Positions 27,501 to 35,109 of a DNA stretch of 64,000 nucleotides are shown in pieces. A program made the translations under genes and the position numbers. The notes beneath the pieces were generated by a model, which had not been told where the DNA came from, did not search any database, and worked only from the letters and a program-made list of their open reading frames with translations. The first letter of the stretch is position 1. Each line of letters opens with the position of its first letter. This DNA comes from Candidatus Nitrospira neomarina (lineage in GTDB: Bacteria > Nitrospirota > Nitrospiria > Nitrospirales > UBA8639): assembly GCF_032051675.1 (NCBI RefSeq), contig NZ_CP116968.1:2542001-2606000 (forward strand). Direction: 5' to 3'.

Positions 27501-28800
27501 AGACCCCGGCGCCATAACCTTTACAACCGCCGGGGTGTTTACGGTGACCTATACGGTGACGGATGGCCTGGGATTGGCCGACCCCACCCCCGCGACTGTT
27601 CAAGTGACGGTGTCCGACACACCGCCACCCTCCGGCTTAACCATTTCGAACCTGTCCGTGGCCAGCGGGCAATCATATGTTGTGCCCGCTTCCGGCCTTC
27701 AAGCTGGGAGCACCGTCTATATTGACCGCGGCTATACCTTTACCACGGTCCCTGCCAGCGTACAGGGTGCCACGTACATCCGAACCGCTAATAATGATAA
27801 AACGGCTACTACTGCGACTTTTCTCAGCTTTACGGTCAATCAACCCGTCTCCGTATCAGTCGCCCATGACGTGCGGCTCACCCCTAAGCCGTCGTGGTTG
27901 AGCACCTTTACAGATACCGGTATAAATCTGGTGACCTCGGATACCACTCTTCGCCTCTTTGCACGGTCATTCCCGGCCGGGACTATTACCCTCGGGGGCA
28001 ATGCCAGTGGTGGGAGCGGCAGCATGTATTCGGTTATCGTCCAACCACAGGGGGGAGGAGGACCGGTTAACCAAGCCCCGAATGGGGTCATCAACACCCC
28101 AACTGGGGCGCAGACCATCCAGGTGGGCCAGACCGTCACCTTTACTGGCACGGGCACTGATCCTGAACCGAACCTACCCCTTACTCATCGGTGGACCTTT
28201 GGAGCCGGCTCCGGGATTGCTGATCGCACGGTAGAAGACCCCGGCGCCATAACCTTTACAACCGCCGGGGTGTTTACGGTGACCTATACGGTGACGGATG
28301 GCCTGGGATTGGCCGACCCCACCCCCGCGACTGTTCAAGTGACGGTGTCCGACACACCGCCACCCTCCGGCTTAACCATTTCGAACCTGTCCGTGGCCAG
28401 CGGGCAATCATATGTTGTGCCCGCTTCCGGCCTTCAAGCTGGGAGCACCGTCTATATTGACCGCGGCTATACCTTTACCACGGTCCCTGCCAGCGTACAG
28501 GGTGCCACGTACATCCGAACCGCTAATAATGATAAATCGGCTACCACTGCGACTTTTCTCAGCTTTACCGTCAATCAACCCGTCTCCGTGTCAGTCGCCC
28601 ATGACGTGCGGCTCACCCCTAAGCCGTCGTGGTTGAGCACCTTTACGGATACCGGTACAAATCTGGTGACCTCGGATACCACTCTTCGCCTCTTTGCACG
28701 GTCCTTCCCGGCCGGGACTATTACCCTCGGGGGCAATGCCAGCGGTGGAAGCGGCAGCATGTATTCGGTTATCGTCCAACCCCAGAGCCCAACCCCATAA
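24535..28800 (+). CDS. Exported purple-acid-phosphatase-like protein with duplicated domains
   Basis: The 1421-residue product starts from a TTG (no good ribosome-binding site) and has a signal peptide ending near AAAAVV. Residues 30-115 form the fibronectin-like N-domain of purple acid phosphatases. The metallophosphoesterase domain has all motifs: GDSG (Asp143), MGDIAYE (Asp177), GNHE (Asn211, His212), WHHPPYS (295-296) and GHSHAYER (338, 340). Then come modules: A1 (about 468-605), PKD-like B1 (607-705), C (711-929), B2 (930-1028), A2 (1033-1172), B3 (1174-1272), A3 (1278-1421). Copies of A and of B are nearly identical even at DNA level. C is shared with the protein at 33460-35109, and the first 450 residues with the protein at 30484-32745. 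A cell-surface or secreted phosphoesterase is likely; its substrate is unknown. Confidence 0.9.
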   Translation: MEYLKKSKWFIVSLSCALFVLVATVVPAAAAVVRQPYLQLVTPTSITIIWRTDLNSADNSQVKYGTASGSLTQTATGTAVTRTGLNVKDHIVTITGLTAATKYFYNVGTATDGIQGGGTTNHFFLTAPPVGSATPFRAWVLGDSGNASVNQRNVRDAMLTETTLNPPTPNLILHMGDIAYESGTDAEFTSKHFAIYQDILRQTPLWPTLGNHEALSVTTSLGIGPYYEAHVLPTSGQAGGVASGTEAYYAFDYANVHFIVLDSMDSSRAPGSPMVTWLQNDLASTGQEWVIAFWHHPPYSKGHDSDNAADSGGRLVDMREKILPILEAGGVDLVLAGHSHAYERSYLLDGAYGYGTAPNFATPSFNTLQADGHILDAGNGNPSGTGAYQKSAGGVSHEGTVYVVAGHGGKSIETNTGSHPVMTVVDLAYGSVLLDITGSSLTFRNLRAGGAITDTVAIQKNQPPPSPLTISNLTVASGQSYVVPASGLQAGSTVYIDRGYTFTTVPASVQGATYIRTANNDKTATTATFLSFTVNQPVSVSVAHDVRLTPKPSWLSTFTDTGINLVTSDTTLRLFARSFPAGTITLGGNASGGSGSMYSVIVQPQGGGGPVNQAPNGVINTPTGAQTIQVGQTVTFTGTGTDPEPNLPLTHRWTFGAGSGIADRTVEDPGAITFTTAGVFTVTYTVTDGLGLADPTPATVQVTVQTQGTGFTAYNDLAWGTGQLETNITKFTSPVGNSGLPSSGILKDFTTGLNTGVTLTVTGGEFIGSGQATQGANPTEGDAFTIFNGKVSTLGVISYVDQVANSLLLAFNGLNPSKTYDLSFFAHRDSYGWDRASLVTLSGQDAFTNTSSVASDNPSEVGGVIFSGPSDTSTRLPADNDKGYVARFSNIAPGSDGKVVLTISFDGNVASQYTGKYGSAIRLMESGDGGGPVNQAPNGVINTPTGAQTIQVGQTVTFTGTGTDPEPNLPLTHRWTFGAGSGIADRTVEDPGAITFTTAGVFTVTYTVTDGLGLADPTPATVQVTVSDTPPPSGLTISNLSVASGQSYVVPASGLQAGSTVYIDRGYTFTTVPASVQGATYIRTANNDKTATTATFLSFTVNQPVSVSVAHDVRLTPKPSWLSTFTDTGINLVTSDTTLRLFARSFPAGTITLGGNASGGSGSMYSVIVQPQGGGGPVNQAPNGVINTPTGAQTIQVGQTVTFTGTGTDPEPNLPLTHRWTFGAGSGIADRTVEDPGAITFTTAGVFTVTYTVTDGLGLADPTPATVQVTVSDTPPPSGLTISNLSVASGQSYVVPASGLQAGSTVYIDRGYTFTTVPASVQGATYIRTANNDKSATTATFLSFTVNQPVSVSVAHDVRLTPKPSWLSTFTDTGTNLVTSDTTLRLFARSFPAGTITLGGNASGGSGSMYSVIVQPQSPTP
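24600..25920 (+). repeat. Left arm of 1.3-kb inverted repeat
   Basis: The DNA for the phosphatase half of 24535-28800 is closely matched, in opposite orientation, by about 31400-32700. Long blocks are identical, such as the stretch starting GTGCGGCAACCTTACCTGCA in both. Confidence 0.85.
25936..26649 (+). repeat. Module A1-B1 repeat copy
   Basis: This DNA encodes module A followed by the PKD-like module B. At least 25976-26533 recurs without a visible difference at 27677-28234, an offset of 1701 bases. Such identity in DNA, not only in protein, means recent duplication or ongoing gene conversion. Confidence 0.85.
27319..28788 (+). repeat. Tandem 735-bp B-A repeat, two copies
   Basis: B2-A2 (27319-28053) and B3-A3 (28054-28788) are direct tandem copies with a period of 735 bases (245 codons). 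They differ at only a few positions that I can see, for example codons in the last A module (AAAACG versus AAATCG). Confidence 0.85.
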
Positions 28801-29181
28801 ACTGACTTATCCCAAGGACCCCAACAATATACCTAGGAATGGGGCCGTCATCTGGTGCATTAGAGGTGGTTGAAAAACTCGCTCAACCCTTCAGGTGACA
28901 GCATATGCATATCTCTTGGACGACAGACACCCCGTCCAATGGAGAAACCAAGCATTAACCATTTGATAACGAGGAGTTTTAAGAGGTCCTTATCTTGTTT
29001 AGTAGTTTATTTGTCCGCGGCGGGTAACAACTCAGATGCAGCCATCAACAATTAACCGGTTAAAGCAAACATGACGATTGTATAGGATCCTCTCTGAAAA
29101 CATCGGGAGTTGTTCAGACAACTTGAATAATGGCGGGAACTTTCTCGTGCTGGGGCGTCCGGCGGTGTGCTCCCCGAATTT
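28801..29181. other. Spacer before the IS remnant
   Basis: About 380 bases without a gene. It includes a perfect 12-base palindrome TTAACCGGTTAA at 29052-29063. No terminator hairpin is obvious after the phosphatase gene. Confidence 0.4.
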
Positions 29182-29228
29182 TGGACCACTTGATATGTTA
29201 GGTTTTCCTCAACCCGAGGAGGCCCGAC

Positions 29229-29474
29229 ATGAAGAAGAAGCGGTTCACCGAAGAACAGATTTTCCGGATTTTGCGTGATGCGGAAGCGAAGACGATTGAT
29301 GCGGCAGCTCGGCAACATGGTGCTTCGGAACAATCTATTTATGGCTGGAAACGCCAATTTGGTCAGAAGGAGGAGGCAGAAGGAGGAGGCAGAAGTGCGG
29401 GAACTCCGGCACCTTCGGCAAGAAAATGCCGGGCCAAGAAAGACTTAGCCGAACGAGACTTGGAAGTGAAGTGA
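29229..29474 (+). CDS. IS3-family OrfA (helix-turn-helix), altered C-terminus
   Basis: The N-terminal 45 residues are a clear IS3/IS911 OrfA helix-turn-helix: RFTEEQIFRILRDAEA and ARQHGASEQSIYGWKRQFG. The usual OrfA continues with a leucine-zipper segment and a phrase like LRQLEEENARLKKLLAD. Here the frame shifts after EEAEGGG, and the expected text (ELRHLRQENAGPRKT-like) is in another frame. The protein is therefore truncated or garbled after about residue 55. An AACCCGAGGAGG sequence lies upstream of the ATG, so it might still be translated. It is part of the dead element at 29182-30435. Confidence 0.8.
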   Translation: MKKKRFTEEQIFRILRDAEAKTIDAAARQHGASEQSIYGWKRQFGQKEEAEGGGRSAGTPAPSARKCRAKKDLAERDLEVK

Positions 29475-29479
29475 TAAAG

Positions 29480-30313
29480 GAACTGCAGGCAAAGAAGTGG
29501 TAACCCCACGGGCACGGCGTCAAGCGGCGCGGGTCGCGTGGGGTGAGTCAACGGCGGGCAGCGTGGCTGTGGACGACGCCTTGTTCGGGAATGAGATATG
29601 AGGCCAAGGGGCCCCGATGGTATGCGCGCTTGGCGCAAGCGCTCCAGGGAGTGGCGCACCGCTATCCTCCAGTGGGGCTATCGGCTGGCCGGAGGCTTCC
29701 TCCAATGTCGGTTACAGGCGCCCCGTCGGAAGTCTCGGAAGAAAGTGGTCACGGGGGCCACCCTCCAGCCCACCGCCACACAGAAGAATGCGGTATGGAG
29801 TTGGGATTCCGTACATGTGCCACGACGGCGGGGGAGGCCTTCCGCTGTTTGACGGTGAAGGATGAAGCCACGTGCTTCTGTTTAGCCATTGAGGTGGAAG
29901 GGTCCTTCTCACATCAATGGTGCTGGCCGTCTTGAAACGGCTGGTGAGCCTCTACGGGCAACCACTTTTTGTCCGGAGTGAGATGGGCCTGAACTCCGGG
30001 CTCAGCCGTTGCTCACATTTTTTGAGGATCGGGGATGATCCCCAGTCGCATTACCCCGGGCAAGCCCTGACAGAATGGCAGCAATGAAAGGTTGAATGGG
30101 ACGTTTCGGCGAGAATGTTTAGATGCAGAAGTGTTTGATTCCCTCGCAGAGGCGCGGGTCGTGATCGAAGATTGGCGCCGCTTGTATAATCAGCAGCGGC
30201 CTCACAGCACGCTGGGCTATCAGACGCCAGCTACCCTCTATTGGGGAACGGTGAGTCCACGAGCCGGTTCAGGAGGTACTCAGGGACCGCGGTGGAATAA
30301 TCAATGCACATAG
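29480..30313 (+). pseudogene. IS3-family OrfB transposase remnant
   Basis: Pieces of a DDE integrase-type transposase lie in different frames. One has WGYR and, further on, TQKNAVWSWDSVH, the block around the first catalytic Asp. The next, in a new frame, has FRCLTVKDEATCFCLAIEVEG. The last (30092-30313) has NGTFRRECLDAEVF and LYNQQRPHSTLGYQTP, the block of the catalytic Glu and the conserved C-terminus. Stops and frame changes between the pieces show that no single product can be made. Confidence 0.85.
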
Positions 30314-30483
30314 TGGGTCATCAAGCCACGATCACGGGCCGACCCGACTCAGAGGTCGAAAGGATATCATCCTACAAAAGCAAAAGCCGAAAACCAAACA
30401 TGATCACTCGGAAAACCTAACATAACCAAGTGGCAAAAAAACAAGGGCAGCTCACCGTGGAGATGTATCCCTGTTACCTCTGC

Positions 30484-32745
30484 CTATTGAATTTGCCAAT
30501 CTAGGGAGGTCGTCGCGGGATAGCCGGTTGAGGTTATCGTCGCCCCATTCATTAACCATACCGCTACTGTGCCACTACCAGTATTATGCCAGACGAGGTC
30601 TGCCTTCCCATCGCCATTGAAATCACCAACTTGCCGAATCACCCAATTTAACGAGACACTACCTGGAAAGCCGGTCGATGTGATAGTCGCCCCATTCATG
30701 AACCACACCGCCACCGCGCCTGAACTCGCATGACGCCAAACAATGTCATCCGTGCCATTCCCATTTACATCTCCCAAGCCCACAATCTGCCAGGCTAAGG
30801 ATCCACCGGATGGGAAACCGGTTGACGTAATAGCGGCTCCATTCATCAACCACACTGCCACGGCCCCTGTGCTGTTTTTACGCCAAACAAGGTCTGCCTT
30901 CCCATCGCCATTGAGATCGCCTACCTCCTTAATCACCCAATCCAAGGGAACAGTGCCTGGAAAGCCAGTCGATAGGATGGTTGTCCCGTTCATGATCCAC
31001 ACCGCCACGGCACCACTGCTCGTATTTCGCCAGACGAGGTCTGCCTTCCCATCGCCATTGAGATCCCCCACGCCCGCGATCTGCCACGCTAAAGGCGCCC
31101 CGGGTGGGAAACCCGTCGACGTGATGGTTGTCCCGTTCATGAACCACACCGACACGGCGCCACTATTGGTATTTCGCCAGACGAGGTCTGACTTCCCGTC
31201 GCCATTAAGATCGCCCTTTCCGGCGATTTTCCAGGATAAAGACGCCCCGCCTGGAAACCCGGTGTTGGCAATATTAACACCATTCATGAGCCACACGGCC
31301 GAGGCCCCGGTACTGGTATTCCGCCAAACAAGATCCGATTTGCCGTCAATATTAAAATCATGCGTGGCAATGGTACCACTAGAATTTTTGACGATACTCA
31401 CGGTGTCGGTAATGTCGCCCCCTTCCCGCAAATTTCGAAATGTGAGACTGCTGCCCGTAATGTCTAAGAGTACCGATCCATAGGCTACGTCCAACACCGC
31501 CATGACGGGATGTACGGGATGGGTCGAATCAAGATCATGGCCTCCGTGGCCTGCCACGACATAGACTGTCCCATCGTGCGAAACACCGCCGGCACTTTTT
31601 TGATATGCTCCCGTGCCAGAGGGATTCCCATTTCCGGCATCAAGAATATGGCCATCGGCTTGCAGCGTATTGAATGATGGGGTGGCAAAATTAGGAGCTG
31701 TGCCATAGCCGTAGGCGCCATCTAGGAGGTAGGATCGCTCATAGGCATGGGAATGTCCCGCAAAGACCAAATCAACGCCCCCAGCTTCTAGAATAGGGAG
31801 AATCTTCTCCCGCATGTCGACCAGCCGTCCTCCGGAGTCGGCCGCATTGTCGGAATCGTGGCCTTTCGAATAGGGCGGATGATGCCAGAAAGCGATCACC
31901 CACTCCTGCCCCGTCGAAGCCAGATCATTTTGTAACCAGGTCACCATCGGCGAACCCGGGGCCCGGCTACTGTCCATCGAATCCAGCACAATAAAATGCA
32001 CATTGGCGTAATCAAAGGCATAGTAGGCCTCGGTGCCGGAAGCTACCCCTCCTGCTTGGCCACTACTCGGCAGGACATGGGCCTCATAGTAAGGGCCAAT
32101 GCCCATGGAGCTCGTGCTGTTCGGAACCTCATGATTGCCCAGCGTCGGCCAAAGGGGCGTCTGGCGGAGAATATCTTGATAGATCGCAAAATGCTTGCTG
32201 GTAAATTCCGCGTCGGTGCCATTTTCATACGCCATGTCCCCCATGTGAAGAATAATATCTGGTGGGTTCGCCGAAGTTTCGGTCAGCATCGCATCCCGCA
32301 CATTCCGTTGATTGACCCCGGCGTCGCCGGAGTCGCCCAGCACCCATGCTCGAATAGGTGTAGCCGACCCGATGGGGGGGGCCGTGACAAAAAAGTGATT
32401 AGTCGTCCCACCCGCCTGCACGACATTCGGCGCGGTGCCGACGTTATAGAAATATTTCGTGGCAGCCGCCAGGCCCGTAATGGTAACAATGTGATCCTTG
32501 ACGTTGAGCCCGGCCCGGGTGACCGCCGTGCCGGTTGCCGTTTGGGTCAGGGAGCCGGACACCGTGCCGTATTTTACCTGGCTATTGTCCGCTGAATTCA
32601 GGTCGGTACGCCAAACAATCGTAATGGAGGTGGGGGTGACAAGCTGCAGGTAAGGTTGCCGCACAACGGCCGCAATGGCTGGCACCACAGAGGCCACCAG
32701 CACGGACAGCAGACAGCCCAGGCTTACCAAAACAATTTTCTTCAT
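30484..32745 (-). CDS. Exported purple-acid-phosphatase-like protein with FG-GAP repeats
   Basis: The 753-residue protein starts at an ATG with a signal peptide (LVSLGCLLSVLVASVVPAIA). The first 455 residues match the N-terminal half of 24535-28800 almost word for word, including GDSGDA, MGDMAYE, GNHE, WHHPPYS and GHSHAYER, so the dimetal site is intact. From about residue 460 there are six FG-GAP/VCBS-type repeats of about 49 residues, each with a calcium-loop motif like DLNGDGKADLVWR and then AVWLMNG. Such repeats form a beta-propeller or calcium-stabilised stalk on secreted and surface proteins. It is convergent towards the IS remnant and is the right arm of a large inverted repeat. The tail swap relative to its sister is a clear case of domain exchange. 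Confidence 0.9.
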   Translation of the reverse strand: MKKIVLVSLGCLLSVLVASVVPAIAAVVRQPYLQLVTPTSITIVWRTDLNSADNSQVKYGTVSGSLTQTATGTAVTRAGLNVKDHIVTITGLAAATKYFYNVGTAPNVVQAGGTTNHFFVTAPPIGSATPIRAWVLGDSGDAGVNQRNVRDAMLTETSANPPDIILHMGDMAYENGTDAEFTSKHFAIYQDILRQTPLWPTLGNHEVPNSTSSMGIGPYYEAHVLPSSGQAGGVASGTEAYYAFDYANVHFIVLDSMDSSRAPGSPMVTWLQNDLASTGQEWVIAFWHHPPYSKGHDSDNAADSGGRLVDMREKILPILEAGGVDLVFAGHSHAYERSYLLDGAYGYGTAPNFATPSFNTLQADGHILDAGNGNPSGTGAYQKSAGGVSHDGTVYVVAGHGGHDLDSTHPVHPVMAVLDVAYGSVLLDITGSSLTFRNLREGGDITDTVSIVKNSSGTIATHDFNIDGKSDLVWRNTSTGASAVWLMNGVNIANTGFPGGASLSWKIAGKGDLNGDGKSDLVWRNTNSGAVSVWFMNGTTITSTGFPPGAPLAWQIAGVGDLNGDGKADLVWRNTSSGAVAVWIMNGTTILSTGFPGTVPLDWVIKEVGDLNGDGKADLVWRKNSTGAVAVWLMNGAAITSTGFPSGGSLAWQIVGLGDVNGNGTDDIVWRHASSGAVAVWFMNGATITSTGFPGSVSLNWVIRQVGDFNGDGKADLVWHNTGSGTVAVWLMNGATITSTGYPATTSLDWQIQ
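31400..32700 (-). repeat. Right arm of 1.3-kb inverted repeat
   Basis: This is the reverse complement of about 24600-25920, with a few percent of scattered differences by eye. The arms enclose about 5.5 kb, including the IS remnant and the tail modules of the left gene. Confidence 0.85.
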
Positions 32746-33459
32746 AATTTTTTAATCCCTAAGTGGGGGGAAATAGGCCACCCTTCGGATCACCTAGAAA
32801 AAGTGAAAGGGAACCCTTTCTAATTTTATTGAGGCTCCTTTGAAGTAGACAACATCTCCTGGCAACCAAACCTGGTTATTATTGAGAAGTGAATCCAGGG
32901 CACTGATTCCATATGCTTTTTCGCACCTGATTATTCCAGACCATCAAATTGGGTTTTTCATCCCTTTGAAATTACCGGATCATTCATTTTGCATCAAAAA
33001 CATGGGGAATGAAGAAAATATTTAAGTAAATTACCATGAATTAAATTTTTAGGCTTAGCTATGCGTATACCCAGATAGTTCGCTTTAAAAATACCGCAAT
33101 AAGACTATCAGCTATAATTTAAAAAGCAAACCCCGTGCCAAGCCAATGTCACATAGAGAATGTTCAACAAATATAAGGCCCGAAACCTCTTCGATTTTCT
33201 TACTATACGTAAAATCTGCTGGACCTTCTCAATTTTCATTAGCTGTCAACATACAAAGTGGAGGGCAATATCGAGAGAGGTTTAAATCTTTCCTCATTTC
33301 CCGCCATGCTTCCCAGATTTTTAGGTGAGATTCCTCTCCTCTTGCACCAATTGCAGAATTCTCTAAAGCTTTGATTCCCACAGTTTGACGTGACCCCCGT
33401 TTCTTATGAGAAACGGGGGTCACATTCAGCAGGACTTTCTCTTTAGTGAGCTGATTAAG
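32746..33459. other. Intergenic region with a strong hairpin
   Basis: No gene is supported. The sequence is AT-rich upstream of the phosphatase gene and probably carries its promoter. At its right end lies the hairpin described separately. Confidence 0.45.
33390..33423. terminator. Perfect 15-bp stem-loop, probable terminator
   Basis: GTGACCCCCGTTTCT (33390-33404) pairs perfectly with AGAAACGGGGGTCAC (33409-33423) around a loop of four bases. It lies 37 bases after the stop of the minus-strand gene at 33460-35109, as a terminator would. There is no clear T-run on either side, so it may act through Rho, as a 3' stabiliser, or as a bidirectional stop. Confidence 0.6.
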
Positions 33460-35109
33460 TCATTCTTGAATTTCCCAAGCCGTCGACGCACTGCCGATAA
33501 ATCCAACGTCCGTCCTGGTTGCCCCGTTCATCAGCCACACGGCCACTGCGCCGCTCGTGGTATTGCGCCAGATGATATCCGCATTGCCATCCCCATCCGT
33601 ATCGTCTACTTGCCTAATTTGCCACGCTGAGGCCACACCACCCAGTGAATCCAGGGAGAAGGGCACTTCTTTTCCATTCAGCAACCAGACCGCAGCACTG
33701 CCATTCGTATGCCGCCAGACAAGGTCCACCTTGTTATCACCATTCAAATCCGCGATTCCCTTGATTGTCCAAGCTGTCGAGGCAGTTCCGGGAAAGCCCA
33801 CATCCGTTCTGGTCGACCCGTTCATCAGCCACACAGCCACCGCGCCACTCGTGGTATTGCGCCAGATGATATCCGCGTTGCCATCGGCATCCGTATCACC
33901 CACCCCGGCAACCTGCCACGCGGAGGCCACACCACCCAGTGAATCCAGGGAGAAAGGCACTTCTTTCCCATTCAGCAACCAGACCGCAGCACTACCATTC
34001 GTATGCCGCCAGACAAGGTCCACCTTGTTATCACCATTCAAGTCTCCGACTCCCTCGATTGTCCAAGCTGTCGAGGCAGTTCCGGGAAAGCCCACGTCCG
34101 TCCTGGTCGACCCGTTCATCAGCCACACAGCCACTGCGCCGCTCGTGGTATTGCGCCAGATGATATCCGCCTTGCCATCCCCATCCGTATCACCCACCCC
34201 CGCAACCTGCCACGCGGAGGCCACACCGCCCAGTGAATCCAGGGAGAAGGGCACTTCTTTCCCGTTCAGCAACCAGACCGCAGCACTACCATTCGTATGC
34301 CGCCAGACAAGATCGGCTTTGCCATCCCCATCTAAATCATGCCGTACAGAACTAGATGATGATTCAATCAACCGGACAGCGCTGCCATACTTACCAAGGA
34401 ATTCATTGCCAGCGGTTCCGTCCCAACTGATGGTCAGCACTACGATACCATCGCCGCCGGAATTCACCTCGCTCCACCGGGCAACATAGCCATTATCATT
34501 GTCAGCAGGTAGCCGAGTTGAGTTATCTCCCGACCCTGAAAAAATCACACCACCCGCCTCACTAGGATTATCGGAAGCGACCGAACTCGTATTCATTCGC
34601 GCATCCGTTCCGGAAAGAGTCACGAGGGAGGCCCGATCCCAACCGTTCGCATTTCGATGAGCAAAATAGGCCAGATCATACGTCCTATTCGGATTAAGCC
34701 CGCTAAAGGTCAACACGAGCGGATCGTTCACATTTGGATCGTTGTAGGAAAGCACACCCTGTCCGCTGATCTTGCCATCAAAGATCGTAAAGGCATCTCC
34801 AGTAGCCGGGTTTGCCCCTTGAGTGGCCTGGGCAGCACCGAGAAATTGCCCCCCCGTCACAGTCAGGGTCACACCGGTATCGAGGCCCGTGGTGAAATCC
34901 TTCAGTAGACCAGTGCTGGGTAAGCCTGAGCCTCCGTTGGGGGAGGTGATCTTTGTGATATTTGTTTCGAGCTGACCAGTGCCCCAGGCAAGGTCATTAT
35001 AGGCCGTAAAACCTGCCGCAGCGGCCATAGACCCTGTTCCCATAGCCAATACTGCAGTCGCTACTGACCCCGCTACCCACCATGATGTTCGACACGTATT
35101 CCTTTTCAT
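33460..35109 (-). CDS. Exported repeat protein: shared module C plus FG-GAP repeats
   Basis: The 549-residue product has a signal peptide (TAVLAMGTGSMAAAAG) and then module C (about residues 33-255), closely related to residues 711-929 of the phosphatase at 24535-28800 (both start GFTAYNDLAWGTGQLETNIT). The rest is three copies of a 98-residue unit, each made of two FG-GAP-like repeats with calcium motifs such as DLNGDNKVDLVWRHTNG and DTDGDGKADIIWRNT. AAAGGCGG precedes the ATG. There is no catalytic motif that I recognise. A secreted or surface-bound structural or adhesive protein is the best guess. It is followed by a strong hairpin and preceded by a long gap, so it seems to be a single-gene unit. 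Confidence 0.87.
   Translation of the reverse strand: MKRNTCRTSWWVAGSVATAVLAMGTGSMAAAAGFTAYNDLAWGTGQLETNITKITSPNGGSGLPSTGLLKDFTTGLDTGVTLTVTGGQFLGAAQATQGANPATGDAFTIFDGKISGQGVLSYNDPNVNDPLVLTFSGLNPNRTYDLAYFAHRNANGWDRASLVTLSGTDARMNTSSVASDNPSEAGGVIFSGSGDNSTRLPADNDNGYVARWSEVNSGGDGIVVLTISWDGTAGNEFLGKYGSAVRLIESSSSSVRHDLDGDGKADLVWRHTNGSAAVWLLNGKEVPFSLDSLGGVASAWQVAGVGDTDGDGKADIIWRNTTSGAVAVWLMNGSTRTDVGFPGTASTAWTIEGVGDLNGDNKVDLVWRHTNGSAAVWLLNGKEVPFSLDSLGGVASAWQVAGVGDTDADGNADIIWRNTTSGAVAVWLMNGSTRTDVGFPGTASTAWTIKGIADLNGDNKVDLVWRHTNGSAAVWLLNGKEVPFSLDSLGGVASAWQIRQVDDTDGDGNADIIWRNTTSGAVAVWLMNGATRTDVGFIGSASTAWEIQE
33463..34350 (-). repeat. Three tandem 294-bp coding repeats
   Basis: The 98-codon unit is repeated three times with very few base changes; for example 33709-33942 and 34003-34236 match at an offset of 294 bases. 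Unit copies differ in small ways (GDGKAD, DADGNAD, DGDGNAD). Slippage or unequal crossing-over could change the copy number. Confidence 0.87.

Larger units (their letters stand above)
29182..30435 (+). mobile_element. Degenerate IS3-family insertion sequence
   Basis: The ends form imperfect inverted repeats. The left end has CCACTTGATATGTTAGG and TTTTCC up to 29208; the right end reads, on the other strand, CCACTTGGTTATGTTAGG and TTTTCC from 30410. The length of about 1.25 kb and the orfA/orfB layout are typical of the IS3 family. OrfB is broken by several frameshifts, so the element cannot move on its own. Target-site duplications are not obvious: the flanks are T-rich on the left and A-rich on the right. 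Confidence 0.85.

Noticed and set aside
33463-34350. CRISPR-like array
   Set aside because: Repeats are direct, 294 bases long, contiguous and coding; there are no short spacers and no cas genes.
33557-34489. Antisense frame of 310 codons with repeats
   Set aside because: It mirrors the 294-bp coding repeats of the minus-strand FG-GAP protein; no independent evidence for a gene.
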